A DNA stretch of 64,000 bases from Hexactinellida sp. DTS-2022 (GCA_028753945.1 JAPNXP010000009.1:930001-994000), one strand, 5' to 3'; counted from the stretch's first letter, positions 1-10,647 are shown. Notes: a model not told the origin generated them from the letters alone. Numbers and translations: made by a program.

Positions 1-978
1 ACAGCCAAGGGGGAGCAGTTCCTCCTCTACGACTCGGGACCGGAGACGCAGAGGATCCTCATCTTCGGGACACAGCGCAACCTGGAGATGCTGCGACTGT
101 CGGGCTATTGGATGGCTGACGGCACCTTCAAGACGGCTCCCTCCCTCTTCGCTCAGGTGTATGTGGTGCATGCACTCCGTGGAGGACCTCAAGTCATGCG
201 GGATGGTCACCTGCTGCCGAGTCTGTTCGTGCTGCTGCCCAACAAGACGGAGGCTACCTACAGGAGGATGTGGGAGCAGATTCGCCTACTCTGTCCCCTT
301 GCCCAGCCGAGGGGGATGCTCTTGGACTTCGAGAAGGCTGCGATTAACAGCTTTGAGGCGGTGTGGCCGGACACACCGGTCAAGTGCTGCTTCTTCCACC
401 TCACGCAGAACGTATGGCGCAAGGTGCAGGCTGCTGGCTTGCAGGCTGCCTACAGCCAGGACGAGGAGCTGGCTATGCGCATCCGACACCTCCCAGCTCT
501 CGCGTTCGCCCCGATCACGGATGTGCCCGCCCTGTTTGCAGCTGTAGCGACGCTGCTCCCGATGCCAGAGGCCGCCGAGCTGGTCCTGTACTTCGAGGGG
601 ACCTACATCGGGCGTACTCTCCCAGGCGGCACATACCAGGCGCCGCTGTTCCCTATCGGCCTCTGGAACTACCACATGGAGACGCCCTTCGGACTGCCTC
701 GGACCACCAACGCCGTGGAGGCCTGGCACCGCAGCTTTAACGCCACTGTTGGCTGCCACCACCCTACCATATGGAAGTTCTTAGCTGCCCTGAAGCGGGA
801 GCAGGGCCTTGTGGAGGTGCGGCAGGCTAAGTTCACCGCAGGAGCGGCGCCCACCAAGCGGAGGAGCGCACAGGCTAACGAGAAGAAGCTGGTTAATCTA
901 GTCACCAGTTATTATAGTCGTAGTCGTATAGAGTTCTTGAGAGGAGTAGCACATCATTTCAGTTTGGGAGCGGATTAA
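1..978 (+). CDS. MULE-type transposase, 5'-truncated by the window edge
   Basis: The reading frame is open from base 1 and ends with TAA at 976-978, so the start lies outside the window. The product matches the MULE DDE transposase domain. A first acidic residue lies in the ADGTFKTAP motif, a second in LLDFEKAAINSF, and a third is the Glu of TTNAVEAWHRSFN. The histidine-bearing FFHLTQNVWRKVQ stretch sits between the last two. These are the expected catalytic positions of Mutator-like enzymes, which cut and paste DNA at terminal inverted repeats. The gene is a mirror image of the copy at 988-2340: position p pairs with position 1972-p. The two are identical up to about base 880, then diverge over the last 30 or so codons. 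GC content is far higher than in the neighbouring intergenic DNA, as expected for recent arrival. Whether it is active cannot be judged because the 5' part is missing. Confidence 0.85.
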   Translation, partial: TAKGEQFLLYDSGPETQRILIFGTQRNLEMLRLSGYWMADGTFKTAPSLFAQVYVVHALRGGPQVMRDGHLLPSLFVLLPNKTEATYRRMWEQIRLLCPLAQPRGMLLDFEKAAINSFEAVWPDTPVKCCFFHLTQNVWRKVQAAGLQAAYSQDEELAMRIRHLPALAFAPITDVPALFAAVATLLPMPEAAELVLYFEGTYIGRTLPGGTYQAPLFPIGLWNYHMETPFGLPRTTNAVEAWHRSFNATVGCHHPTIWKFLAALKREQGLVEVRQAKFTAGAAPTKRRSAQANEKKLVNLVTSYYSRSRIEFLRGVAHHFSLGAD

Positions 979-987
979 TACCTATCA

Positions 988-2340
988 CTAGGCTGTTAAT
1001 CCCTCTCTACTGAATTGGTGTGCCACGACTCTTAGGAACTCTATTCTAGTGCGGTCATAATAGCTGGTTGCTAGGTTAGTCAGCTTCTCCTCGTTAGCCT
1101 GTGCGCTCCTCCGCTTGGTGGGCGCCGCTCCTGCGGTGAACTTAGCCTGCCGCACCTCCACAAGGCCCTGCTCCCGCTTCAGGGCAGCTAAGAACTTCCA
1201 TATGGTAGGGTGGTGGCAGCCAACAGTGGCGTTAAAGCTGCGGTGCCAGGCCTCCACGGCGTTGGTGGTCCGAGGCAGTCCGAAGGGCGTCTCCATGTGG
1301 TAGTTCCAGAGGCCGATAGGGAACAGCGGCGCCTGGTATGTGCCGCCTGGGAGAGTACGCCCGATGTAGGTCCCCTCGAAGTACAGGACCAGCTCGGCGG
1401 CCTCTGGCATCGGGAGCAGCGTCGCTACAGCTGCAAACAGGGCGGGCACATCCGTGATCGGGGCGAACGCGAGAGCTGGGAGGTGTCGGATGCGCATAGC
1501 CAGCTCCTCGTCCTGGCTGTAGGCAGCCTGCAAGCCAGCAGCCTGCACCTTGCGCCATACGTTCTGCGTGAGGTGGAAGAAGCAGCACTTGACCGGTGTG
1601 TCCGGCCACACCGCCTCAAAGCTGTTAATCGCAGCCTTCTCGAAGTCCAAGAGCATCCCCCTCGGCTGGGCAAGGGGACAGAGTAGGCGAATCTGCTCCC
1701 ACATCCTCCTGTAGGTAGCCTCCGTCTTGTTGGGCAGCAGCACGAACAGACTCGGCAGCAGGTGACCATCCCGCATGACTTGAGGTCCTCCACGGAGTGC
1801 ATGCACCACATACACCTGAGCGAAGAGGGAGGGAGCCGTCTTGAAGGTGCCGTCAGCCATCCAATAGCCCGACAGTCGCAGCATCTCCAGGTTGCGCTGT
1901 GTCCCGAAGATGAGGATCCTCTGCGTCTCCGGTCCCGAGTCGTAGAGGAGGAACTGCTCCCCCTTGGCTGTCTGCTGGTACTCTGCCGGTAGCACCAGCT
2001 CCTCCAGACCGGCAGGCTGCACCGGGGCTGCCAGCTGCTGCACGCGCTGGCGCTGTATTGTCCGCTTCAGGCTGTCCAGCTTGGGTAGCTTAACAGCCGT
2101 TCCCTCAGATACCGTCACCATACTCTCCCCCACTATGTGGTGCGAGCTGTCCTGCGATTCCCGTGCCCGCCTCTTGATGCCTATCTTGGTCTCACAGCAG
2201 CTCACTGCCTGCTCGTCAGGGGCGTGGAGGTGCTCATTCGTGCGCTTCACTTTCTCCGTACCTTGGGTGTGAACTCTTGTATTGCATTCCTCCCTCTTTT
2301 CAAAAAGCCATTGCCACCCTCTCCTCTCTCTCCTCTCCAT
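988..2340 (-). CDS. MULE-type transposase, complete 450-aa ORF
   Basis: This is an intact frame starting with ATG at 2340. Residues 1-110 are basic and polar with no clear zinc finger; no FLYWCH or WRKY-type DNA-binding module is visible. Residues from about 150 onward form the MULE DDE domain, with the ADGTFK motif near residue 165, LLDFEKAA near 230 and TTNAVEAWH near 365, so the DDE set is present. The frame is uninterrupted, which suggests a recent and possibly active insertion. The ATG is followed directly upstream by a 14-bp perfect inverted repeat (2342-2355 and 2382-2395). It forms a palindrome with the partial copy at 1-978, tail to tail, with a spacer of about ten bases between the two stop codons. 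The short N-terminal extension may include non-coding sequence if a later Met is used. Confidence 0.88.
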   Translation of the reverse strand: MERRERRGWQWLFEKREECNTRVHTQGTEKVKRTNEHLHAPDEQAVSCCETKIGIKRRARESQDSSHHIVGESMVTVSEGTAVKLPKLDSLKRTIQRQRVQQLAAPVQPAGLEELVLPAEYQQTAKGEQFLLYDSGPETQRILIFGTQRNLEMLRLSGYWMADGTFKTAPSLFAQVYVVHALRGGPQVMRDGHLLPSLFVLLPNKTEATYRRMWEQIRLLCPLAQPRGMLLDFEKAAINSFEAVWPDTPVKCCFFHLTQNVWRKVQAAGLQAAYSQDEELAMRIRHLPALAFAPITDVPALFAAVATLLPMPEAAELVLYFEGTYIGRTLPGGTYQAPLFPIGLWNYHMETPFGLPRTTNAVEAWHRSFNATVGCHHPTIWKFLAALKREQGLVEVRQAKFTAGAAPTKRRSAQANEEKLTNLATSYYDRTRIEFLRVVAHQFSREGLTA

Positions 2341-2341
2341 C

Positions 2342-2395
2342 AGGTGCAGCTACCAAAGAAGCAAGGACAGAGGTCAAGAAGTGGTAGCTGCACCT
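2342..2395. repeat. 14-bp perfect inverted repeat upstream of the MULE ORF
   Basis: AGGTGCAGCTACCA at 2342-2355 is the reverse complement of 2382-2395. The 26-nt spacer is purine-rich. It lies two bases upstream of the transposase ATG, so it may be a transposase-binding site, part of the element's terminal repeat, or a hairpin in the leader. Confidence 0.6.
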
Positions 2396-2459
2396 ACATC
2401 TCTCTCCACCAGCATACGACAACTTAACTTAACTATATATTAACTTTACACTAAACAAA

Positions 2460-2636
2460 TTAATTCTTCTACATAACTCTACAACTATCAACTTAATTCT
2501 CCAACTTAATTCTTCTACATAACTCTACAACTATCAACTTAATTCTCCAACTTAATTCTTCTACATAACTCTACAACTATCAACTTAATTCTCTATTTAA
2601 TCCTACAACTATCAACTTAAATTCTCCAACTTAATT
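2460..2636. repeat. 46-bp tandem repeat, about 3.5 copies
   Basis: The unit starts TTAATTCTTCTACATAAC and carries CTACAACTATCAACTTAA. The first three copies are nearly identical and the last is degenerate. It flanks the MULE pair and is AT-rich and non-coding. Confidence 0.85.
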
Positions 2637-3715
2637 AATCAAATATTCATTAATTTTTATCTATTTTGTTATAATTATATCATTATTTTATGTTTGTTGT
2701 AAAATGTATTTATTAAATCATTCTAATATACTATTTAAACTCTTAAGCGAAATGAATAACTGACAGGGATTAATTATTGTCCTCAAGGAATTTGAACTAT
2801 GTTAGTTAGTTACCCTAATCCGAGCAGCGGTGTTCTGATTCAAAAAAATCTGTTCCGATTAGTTAATCCGTTCGGATTAATGAAGTAATGTTACAGTTTA
2901 TGGACATGCCTGGTGTATCCGCGTGACTGTATGCTATTCATTAATAAATCACTAATAGAACTAAGTAACTAAACTGAAATCATGCAGGTGGAGCCAGCAG
3001 GTAAATCACCAAACTTCAATATGTACAGTGAATTTAAAGAAACATACAATGGTATCTAATTTTAAATGTCACATACTAATTAGTTCCCACTTGACGCCTT
3101 GTACCCATAAATCGGTAACGTATGTCTCATTGTATGCTGTGTTGCCATCTAAAATTGAGGGCGAATCGGCTAAAAACTGAAAGAGTTATTCCCAAATATG
3201 TGCCTTTATAACGTCATAATCCCGTTATTTCGTTTAGAAACCCCATAGATCGTTGTCAGCGTGTAAAATTACCCCTGCATGCAAATTTTCAGATTTCTAG
3301 AGCTTGTGGTCTTTCCTATTAATTCTGGACAAACACACAAAAATTGTACTTTTGATTTGCCGTAGAACTCGGTTAAGACGTACCACCTGGGAAACAAGAA
3401 AAAGTACGTACTAACCGAGGTACAAGTCGAATACTGTGTTCAATGATATGAATACGATGTAAGATATTCAAGTCTTTAACATACCGTACTTTTAACGATA
3501 AGATTAAAGTATTTTAGTTGTCAGCTACTCACTTAAATCAAATACTAACTGAGTTCCGCTGATAGTTTTATAGAGTACGAACTAACCGAATTAAGATGAA
3601 TACATTTTATTTACTTGGTAATATAAATTGATACGTCTTATCCGACTACGTATTAACGAATCATTTATAATGGATCAGATAGGGAAAAAGATCGGTTATT
3701 CGAGAACAGTAAGTA

Positions 3716-3906
3716 CAGTTGAAACCAGTTTTTTCTAACCATTTCTTTTCAGATAAAAATAATAAGAAAAAACCGATAGTTAGAAAAAAACGATGAAAAA
3801 TACAAGTAAAGTTGGAATTTCTTACAAATGATTGCATTACTAATAGTTAGAATAAACCGATAAGTTAGAATAACCCGAGTAACTTAGAATAAACCGGTTT
3901 CGACTG
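3716..3906. mobile_element. TA-flanked MITE, about 191 bp
   Basis: The element runs from CAGTTGAAACCAG to CGGTTTCGACTG, imperfect terminal inverted repeats, with TA on both sides. It lacks coding capacity. CAGT-initial ends with TA target sites fit the pogo/Tigger branch of Tc1/mariner elements. More distant inverted pieces near 3363 and 3920 suggest that it is nested in, or abuts, an older element. Confidence 0.6.
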
Positions 3907-4441
3907 TAGTATCCGAGAGTACGTGCTAAACGAGTTAAACTGTATAAATTAATTAATTAAATAAGCATTAATTTGAATTAAAAAGTTTCAAAGATATAAT
4001 CTAGATTGAAAAAGTTAAATTTAGAATAACTTTATCTAATAGAATTTACGTAATGGAATCAAAATGTTTTGGGTAATCATAATCACTTTGACTAACGGTT
4101 TGTCTTTTGTACTTCGTATATTTTAAAACAATTCCAAAACAATAATCAATACGTATTCTTAATTCAACTTGATCTAATAGAATTTACGTAATTGATTCAA
4201 AATGTTTGGGTAATCACTTTAAGGTTTTTCTTTTGTACTTTCCGTATATTTGAAAACAATTCCAAAACAATAATCAATACGTATTCTAATTCACTAGATC
4301 ATAACTGGATAACATTTCTTAAATATAATTTAGCTAGCAACGATGAAACCAATAAAGAATAGTTTTAAAATTCATTTATCTAACGTTTGTTCTAAATGCA
4401 ATTAAATATTTATTGTGCCATTAAATTGGCCAATCAAATTA

Positions 4442-4562
4442 GGTGCGAATTGTCGTGGTGCGAATTGTCGTTGGTGCGAATTGTCGTTGGTGCGAATTGT
4501 CGTGGTGCGAATTGTCGCGGTGCGAATTGTCGGGTGCGAATTGTCGTGGTGCGAATTGTCGG
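4442..4562. repeat. 15-16-bp minisatellite, eight copies
   Basis: Eight consecutive copies of GGTGCGAATTGTCGT, each with a one-base difference at its 3' end. The variable spacing (14-16 bp) makes any ORF through it an artefact. Confidence 0.9.
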
Positions 4563-5215
4563 TATCCGCGAACGGGTACATACTAAATATTAGCAATAGA
4601 TTCATGTGAAGCATGAATACTATTCATCATATCATAATTAAAATTTATCTTGTATTACGTATACAGTACCAATTGAATATATTGGACATTGCCTTTATTT
4701 TGTCTTGCGCTAAGTATATTTTTGAAAAACAAAATCTCGCCAGCCCTCGTATTGCTAAAATACCTGTATGATAACAGGTAATCTATTTAACATTGTCCAT
4801 GTAATGGGTTATATTTAGCTAATAGACTTGTTGTATTATTTAATGTTATTAGTTCTGTACTTTCAGACTCTGTAGGAGGAAAATTTAATAAATACTTCCT
4901 ACTAGCTTTTTAGCAAATTGTAATGGATTTCACAAATGTATGTTTATATTTAATCAAGGATAAAATACTATCTATGTCAGGCCACTCATTCAAAAAATAA
5001 AGGAATTAGCTAAGATTTGTGCAGCTAATACTTGCCCTACCCTGGCTACTTCTATTAATAATAATAGGTAGTCTGTTTACTAACATAATAACGTGTAAAC
5101 CACGCATTTGTCGACTATGTTAATTATATCGTGCTACGTATCACGAGGAGGAGAAAATGTTAATTGTAATGGGTTTATGGAATGATTAGTAGGCAGTATT
5201 AATTATTTACTAATA

Positions 5216-5400
5216 CAGTCAGGTTCTTTTATTATGAACATTCAAGGGACAAAAATTTTTGTTCATAATAGTTCATAATAAGTGAACTCAACTTAATACA
5301 AACCCTATGTAAGTTGTTAAATTGGGACCATAGGGCTTGTTCATTAAAAATCTTCATATTAAGCAGACGAAATCTTGTTCATAATAAGCAGACCTGACTG
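5216..5400. mobile_element. TA-flanked MITE, family B, 185 bp
   Basis: The left end starts CAGTCAGGTTC and the right end finishes GACCTGACTG. About 20 of the 24 terminal bases are complementary, and both ends reach a GAAC motif at bases 21-24. TA dinucleotides flank it. A second copy of the same family lies at 46197-46375 in the opposite orientation. Pogo/Tigger-like, non-autonomous. Confidence 0.75.
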
Positions 5401-6724
5401 TATATTACTTAACCAATTAAGAGATCCAACTTTGGACTCAATAAGTAGACTCAAACTACAGACTAGCTGTTGACTATAAATATGCTATATCAACCTCATG
5501 CTAGACTATTACGGCGCCACTGAGGCAGCTACCTGTTCTTGTTTTCGATAAATTTACTTTTGTTTATGTTTGTCTGATTTTAAGAATGGTTTTATTAACT
5601 CTTCCACTACTTGTGGCAGTATATTATGGGTATCAATTGACTCGAAGCTTAATGTTGTACAGTTTCCAATGCATTCTTTATTTAAACTAATAAAATTAAG
5701 ATAATGCCTTTAGCTGGTCGTCAAACTTATCTAGTACCCCATGTCCATTGGTATTTAATCTATGCTTCCTTACTGAAATCATTCAGTGTTTTAGGAGTTC
5801 CTATATTGCAAGTATTCCATTCGTAAACACATCACATTAAATTATGACAATTCCTTACTTGATAATTTCAAGTTAATTTATCATTCTTGTACTATCGATT
5901 TGTACACGATAGCCTAGAAGAGTTATTCCAGCCTGTCAGGGCATCCGAATATTGGAGAGATTGCACCTTAAAACAATGAATATATTATTGTTAATTAGTT
6001 CCTAAATACGAATGTATATTTTAAACCATTATTCAATGGTCCACTTACTGTTTGAAAAGTGGTTATATTTGTGGTTTTAATTAAGTTTAATTTGTCCTGT
6101 AATGTAGTTAGTCATTACAGGTCAATGATATTACATGGAAAATATATTGTTATCATCACCGCAAGCTGAACTCAAACTTATTTAGGACAGCCTATAAAAT
6201 ATACAATTGTTCAATTCTTGATTTTGCAATGTGTATGCTCTAAAGGTATACGTTAGTGTTTTATAATATTTCAGTTATTACAATTTCTCCCTGAAACCTA
6301 ATCAAAATTAACTGAGCTGCAGCTGTAAATTTGATAAAATATAAACTTATAAGGTGTCAATGTAACGAGAGATTAGTGACCATTTATCCACTATTCAAAC
6401 TCTGTGGGCTGATCAAATTCTTCTATCCTCTACGGTTGATATACCTGACTAATTGAAGGCTAACTTCTTGCAACAGTGGTCAAGCCACAAGCCTTTATAC
6501 TTTCTCTTTGTTAGACCAGCTCAAGCAACTACTGTCGAATAATCACAAACTGCCATGTGGAATTATTTCCACGATGTTCTCCACTATTGTGCCTACAATT
6601 TTTATGGTTCATAGAGAACAATTCATCAGCTATCTGGTCAATTTGCATTGTCAACTAAAAATTATATAGTATACGTATACAGTGTTGGTTGGATAGGTAT
6701 AATAACATTGTACTACGTCTCAAC

Positions 6725-6733
6725 TATATATAA
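6725..6733 (+). promoter_or_regulatory. Candidate TATA box
   Basis: TATATATAA lies 61 nt upstream of the ATG at 6794, as in several other genes of this window. Confidence 0.45.
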
Positions 6734-6793
6734 CCGTTGTTTTAGACAAAAAGTAATAATCAAATCAACAAAATTTACGTTTACATATCCGAA

Positions 6794-8608
6794 ATGGAAG
6801 CGAATAATATTGATATTCAACCGGGTGAGAATTATTTCCAATGGATTAGTCGGAATACCAAAATAGTTAACAAGGAAAATGAACAAATTTCATTTGATGT
6901 TTTGAATGATAAGACATTCCTTGGCATCTACTTTGCTGCTAATTGGATTCCTGTGTCCAAGAACTATCTGCACATCATCGACAACGCTGTGAACGCGATG
7001 GACGCGCGTGATGGCTGCAGTATGGGAATGCTACTGGCCTCATGCGACCAAAACGAAAAGGATATGATAGAATTCGTAACCATTGCCAATATTGCATATC
7101 CTGTTATCCCCCCCGACTCCAAGCTGATAGAATCGCTCAAAGAAAAATTTGAAATAGAGGAAATACCAATCTTGGTTGTTCTTAATTTAGAAAAGAATTC
7201 AGTCGTTGATAAGGTCGATAAGCTCCGACTGGAAAGCATGCTGGACAAAGAGGACCCCGATGCTCTCTGTAACGTATGGTTAGGTGTCAGCGAGCCAAAT
7301 GACGTGGCAGCTAGCTCCCCTTACACAGACAGAAAATTCAACGATAAAGAAAAGAAACAGCAAGCAAAAACCGAAAAGGACCGATTGAAAACTGAAAAGA
7401 AAAAGCAGGAAAAAGTCGAGAAAGTGGAACAAAAGAAAACTGCCAAATTAGAAAAACAGAAGAGTAAAGAATTGAAAAAACTAAAACGAAGAGGCCTTAA
7501 TTCAGTACAGGACGATACTGTATCAGTTAACTCTGACAGTCAACTCGACGAGAGCTCGCAAAAAGCATCTCCCGTGTCTCAGGCTGACGTTGACGTCACA
7601 GAAGATCAAGCCAATGATCCCTCTATAGTCTACAACACTTTGCGTGAGACTAATGGAAACTTGTCTGACGGTTCCGAAGGGAGCATCGATGTTATTTCTG
7701 GAAAGAAGAAGAAGAAGCGCTTATGGAGCAGGACTGACACTCCAAAGCAAAAGGAAATGGAATCACAGGTGTCTACCCTTCTGCAGCGCAATAATGATCT
7801 GGAACATTTGATAATCGATTTGGAGAAAAACAAACAAGAGCAAGAAACTGAAAATTCGGAGTTACACGCTCGAGTTGACTCCCTGAATGGCACAATCGCT
7901 GATAAGGATAAAGCTCTTAAGAAATTGGAGGAGAATAACAAGGAAGCCAGCAGACAGCTGTGTGTTAGCAGCGAAGAAAATAAGGCTTTGAAACAGGATA
8001 AAGAGAGACTGAGTCAAGAGCTGAACGGCGTGAAGGAAGATCACAACCAGACTAAGGAGGAACTCAAAAACGCACGGGACCAAATGGAAGAGATCGAACA
8101 GGAGAAACAGGTGAGGGAAACTGAACACCAGAAGTTCCTGGAAACGAATGAGTTGAATGGGTGGATGCACAAACGTGGGCGAAAGAGTTTCACTCGTGGC
8201 ATGTGGCGGAATAGATTTTTCCAAGTGGGCGATGGGTTCAAATTGCATTATTACAAATCCCCTAAGATGAAGAGTCCAAGAGGATTCATCAATTTGGGCG
8301 ATGTGGTTAAAGTTGAGCCTGTGAAGGATGGCAAACACTACCTAATTACCATTTCGACTGACTCCAGTAGTTTAGAGCTGCGAGCTCCAGACGAAACAAC
8401 TCGTGACAACTGGATAAACTCTATCAACTTCCTTACTCACTACTGCAAGAAATATCATACCCAGAACGAGACTGGTAGTGACGTACCATTGGTAACCGAA
8501 GGATCTGTTGATGAAACCGAAACCGGGGCTGGGGAAAAGAAAGATGAACCCGACAACACTCTGAAAGCTTCACAGTCCATTGAAATCTCCCCCGTGACTG
8601 CCAATTAA
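6794..8608 (+). CDS. Thioredoxin-fold / coiled-coil / PH-domain protein
   Basis: A single-exon 604-aa protein. Residues about 20-150 resemble the tryparedoxin/nucleoredoxin thioredoxin fold (a FLGIYFAANW strand, then a helix, then a VVLNLEKN strand). The CxxC site expected after the FAANW segment is replaced by IPVS, so no disulfide chemistry is expected; I infer a binding role. Residues about 180-235 and 320-450 are Lys/Glu-rich and predicted coiled coil, separated by a Ser/Asp-rich linker. Residues about 452-560 are a convincing PH domain: it opens LNGWMHKRGRKSF, has the W-RNRFFQ strand, and ends with the invariant Trp in DNWINSINF. The basic first loop (KRGRK and following residues) suggests phosphoinositide binding. 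The likely role is a self-associating membrane-recruited adaptor. I know no standard family with this order of domains. The start was chosen because the thioredoxin domain begins shortly after it and a TATA box is well placed upstream. Confidence 0.85.
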   Translation: MEANNIDIQPGENYFQWISRNTKIVNKENEQISFDVLNDKTFLGIYFAANWIPVSKNYLHIIDNAVNAMDARDGCSMGMLLASCDQNEKDMIEFVTIANIAYPVIPPDSKLIESLKEKFEIEEIPILVVLNLEKNSVVDKVDKLRLESMLDKEDPDALCNVWLGVSEPNDVAASSPYTDRKFNDKEKKQQAKTEKDRLKTEKKKQEKVEKVEQKKTAKLEKQKSKELKKLKRRGLNSVQDDTVSVNSDSQLDESSQKASPVSQADVDVTEDQANDPSIVYNTLRETNGNLSDGSEGSIDVISGKKKKKRLWSRTDTPKQKEMESQVSTLLQRNNDLEHLIIDLEKNKQEQETENSELHARVDSLNGTIADKDKALKKLEENNKEASRQLCVSSEENKALKQDKERLSQELNGVKEDHNQTKEELKNARDQMEEIEQEKQVRETEHQKFLETNELNGWMHKRGRKSFTRGMWRNRFFQVGDGFKLHYYKSPKMKSPRGFINLGDVVKVEPVKDGKHYLITISTDSSSLELRAPDETTRDNWINSINFLTHYCKKYHTQNETGSDVPLVTEGSVDETETGAGEKKDEPDNTLKASQSIEISPVTAN

Positions 8609-9439
8609 ATAATTTGACCCACCAAACCTCCCTCATCATGTCAGTTGTTTTTATATCATATCAGATTGTGACTTAGTATTGCTGTATTTGTTTACATTTT
8701 GTTCTACCTGGTTTAGATATTGTTAGTTCGTTTCCGCCCGTAACACTTTTATACATCATTTTTGAACTAGCACCTTAGTTTATTAATGGATAATATACAG
8801 CATATATCTACATACAATAGTTCACCAATGGTAGGGATCTTAGGTGGACTATTGTAGGACATGGAGGGTAAGAGAGTAAGCACTGGACTGACATTAGAAA
8901 GTACACTATTAGGACTATTAGGGAGAACTTACTGTAATTATTTAGATTATTTTATACAAAGTACTCAAGGATTTTTATTTATGCCCGAGACCGCTAATGT
9001 TATGCCAAGGGGCCCACCAGTTGACATGGTAGATTGGTCTCGACTCTCGATAGTATATAGTGCCCTGGGGTCGCCAGTCCTCTTGGCAGCCCTGATTTTC
9101 CCGGTTCATAATAATTATTGAGGTCTTCTATTAGTTACATTCCTACCATACCATTTACTGTTATAAGAGTCGCTTATTAATGAAACGAAATCCTATACGT
9201 TTATGTTACCAAAGTTCATATCAATTGATTCACAGAGCGCGACGTGACTGTATTAATTTAAATGCCGAAAAGGCGTACTTTTGTACTACTTCTAGGAATG
9301 ATAATTTTGATTACCGAATGAATCACCTTAGGTAATGCTGCCACAGGAAACTCATGTTATCTTTTAGCAGAATTTATTTGTAATATTTGAGAGCTTCTTT
9401 AATAATTAATAATCTACTAGAAATACTTGGACTTGCTAT
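8609..9439. other. Intergenic, no supported gene
   Basis: Probably the 3' UTR of the PH-domain gene, followed by spacer DNA. An 86-codon frame at 8861-9121 has no recognisable domain and unremarkable composition, so I do not call it. Confidence 0.6.
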
Positions 9440-9687
9440 CATGGGCGCCGAAACTCTCAAACGCTAGGGGGGGTGTGACGTAATATTCAAATGTGAAAGT
9501 TCAAAAAACAATGCTTATGGGGATAAAATCAATGTTTGATGGGCATAATTGTAAAGATATATACATCATCCACTGATATTTATACAAACTCGTTATGGAA
9601 TCAAGAATTTTCCATTTTTTTCCCCTGAATTCTCCTCGGCCAGGGGGGGTGACACCCTCCCTGACCCCCCCCCTTTCGGCGCCTATG
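9440..9687. mobile_element. hAT-like MITE, 248 bp, with 8-bp target duplication
   Basis: The terminal inverted repeats are CATGGGCGCCGAAA at the left and its near-perfect reverse complement at 9674-9687 (13 of 14). The 8-bp direct repeat CTTGCTAT flanks it at 9432-9439 and 9688-9695. An 8-bp duplication is the hAT signature. Just inside each end are runs of G or C. There is no coding capacity. Confidence 0.85.
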
Positions 9688-9695
9688 CTTGCTAT

Positions 9696-10639
9696 AATGA
9701 TTAGCTAATGAAAATAACCATTTACAACTTCTAGAACAAATCAATACTATTGGCTTATCTCAGCACTAATTTCGGCATTGCTTATTTATTAGATTATCCA
9801 GGTCATATTATGAGAAATTCAATCTATAATTATTATTATTTCTGTTTAATAAGTTAATTAAAAGCACAGTTTAATCAGTTCAACCTTAATTAATTAATGT
9901 CTCTAATTTATTATCATATGTGGATCTTCAATTGTATATACTTCCTTCTACTAGACTTTATATCACAAATACGTTAACATATTTGCCATATTTAACAAAT
10001 TTTATCACCTTTTATCTAGAAAATCCGTAAAATTTTGTTCAATTTATTTGATTCTTACTATCTTTTATGTGATCATAATTTGTACCTTGCATACGGACTT
10101 TATTAATACAACTCTTCATAATTAATTTCATATTATTCAATAAATACGTGGTTTATTGCTGAAGTTCTATCACTCAAATTGTTCTCAGTATATTGTCTTG
10201 TCGGCATATTTCCGTTTATCTATTAAATTTAAACTTGAATAATTTTGTTACTATGGTTGTTAACCTCGATGTATTACTTCATTTAACAATTATTTTAATT
10301 AATTATATTCTACGAAATAGAGGACTACACAGTTATATAAAACTTATCGCATCTTATTTCTTCTGCTTATTGATAGGTTCTATAATTCCTATGTCTTATA
10401 TCATTCCTATGTTCGTCCCATTGCAGGGACTCATAAATGCATCATAATTATATCTCGACCACCATGCAAACTGCCAATAGAGATCTCTGTTACTTCTACC
10501 CTACTGCCCAATTCTATGTGTCCTGCTTAACACATGGTAGCAGTTCGTATAGCCGTCTCACCACTATTTGTGGACAGTATTTAGTAGTATCGTACTGTAG
10601 CTAATTATTTCCCTAAAGTAATGATTCTGTATTACGTCT
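9696..10639. other. AT-rich intergenic, no supported gene
   Basis: No coding feature supported. An 84-codon frame at 10193-10447 is AT-driven and lacks any domain. Confidence 0.6.
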
Positions 10640-10647
10640 ATGGGGAG

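Larger units (their letters stand above)
2637..6793. other. Long AT-rich intergenic region with repeats
   Basis: No coding sequence is supported here. It holds a truncated copy (about 2812-2891) of the MITE that is complete at 20304-20603, further MITEs at 3716-3906 and 5216-5400, and a 15-bp minisatellite at 4442-4562. Short ORFs around 4400-4610 are by-products of that minisatellite. TATATATAA at 6725-6733 is a plausible TATA box for the gene starting at 6794. Confidence 0.7.

Noticed and set aside
286-1811. Long frames antisense or out of frame to the transposases
   Set aside because: They mirror the MULE genes in other frames; the high GC content makes long shadows.
4396-4614. Three short ORFs on both strands
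   Set aside because: All are products of the 15-bp minisatellite.
8861-9121. 86-codon ORF downstream of the PH gene
   Set aside because: No domain, no promoter element and probably within the 3' region of the preceding gene.
10193-10447. 84-codon hydrophobic ORF
   Set aside because: AT-driven composition and no homology recognised; the start is not ATG.
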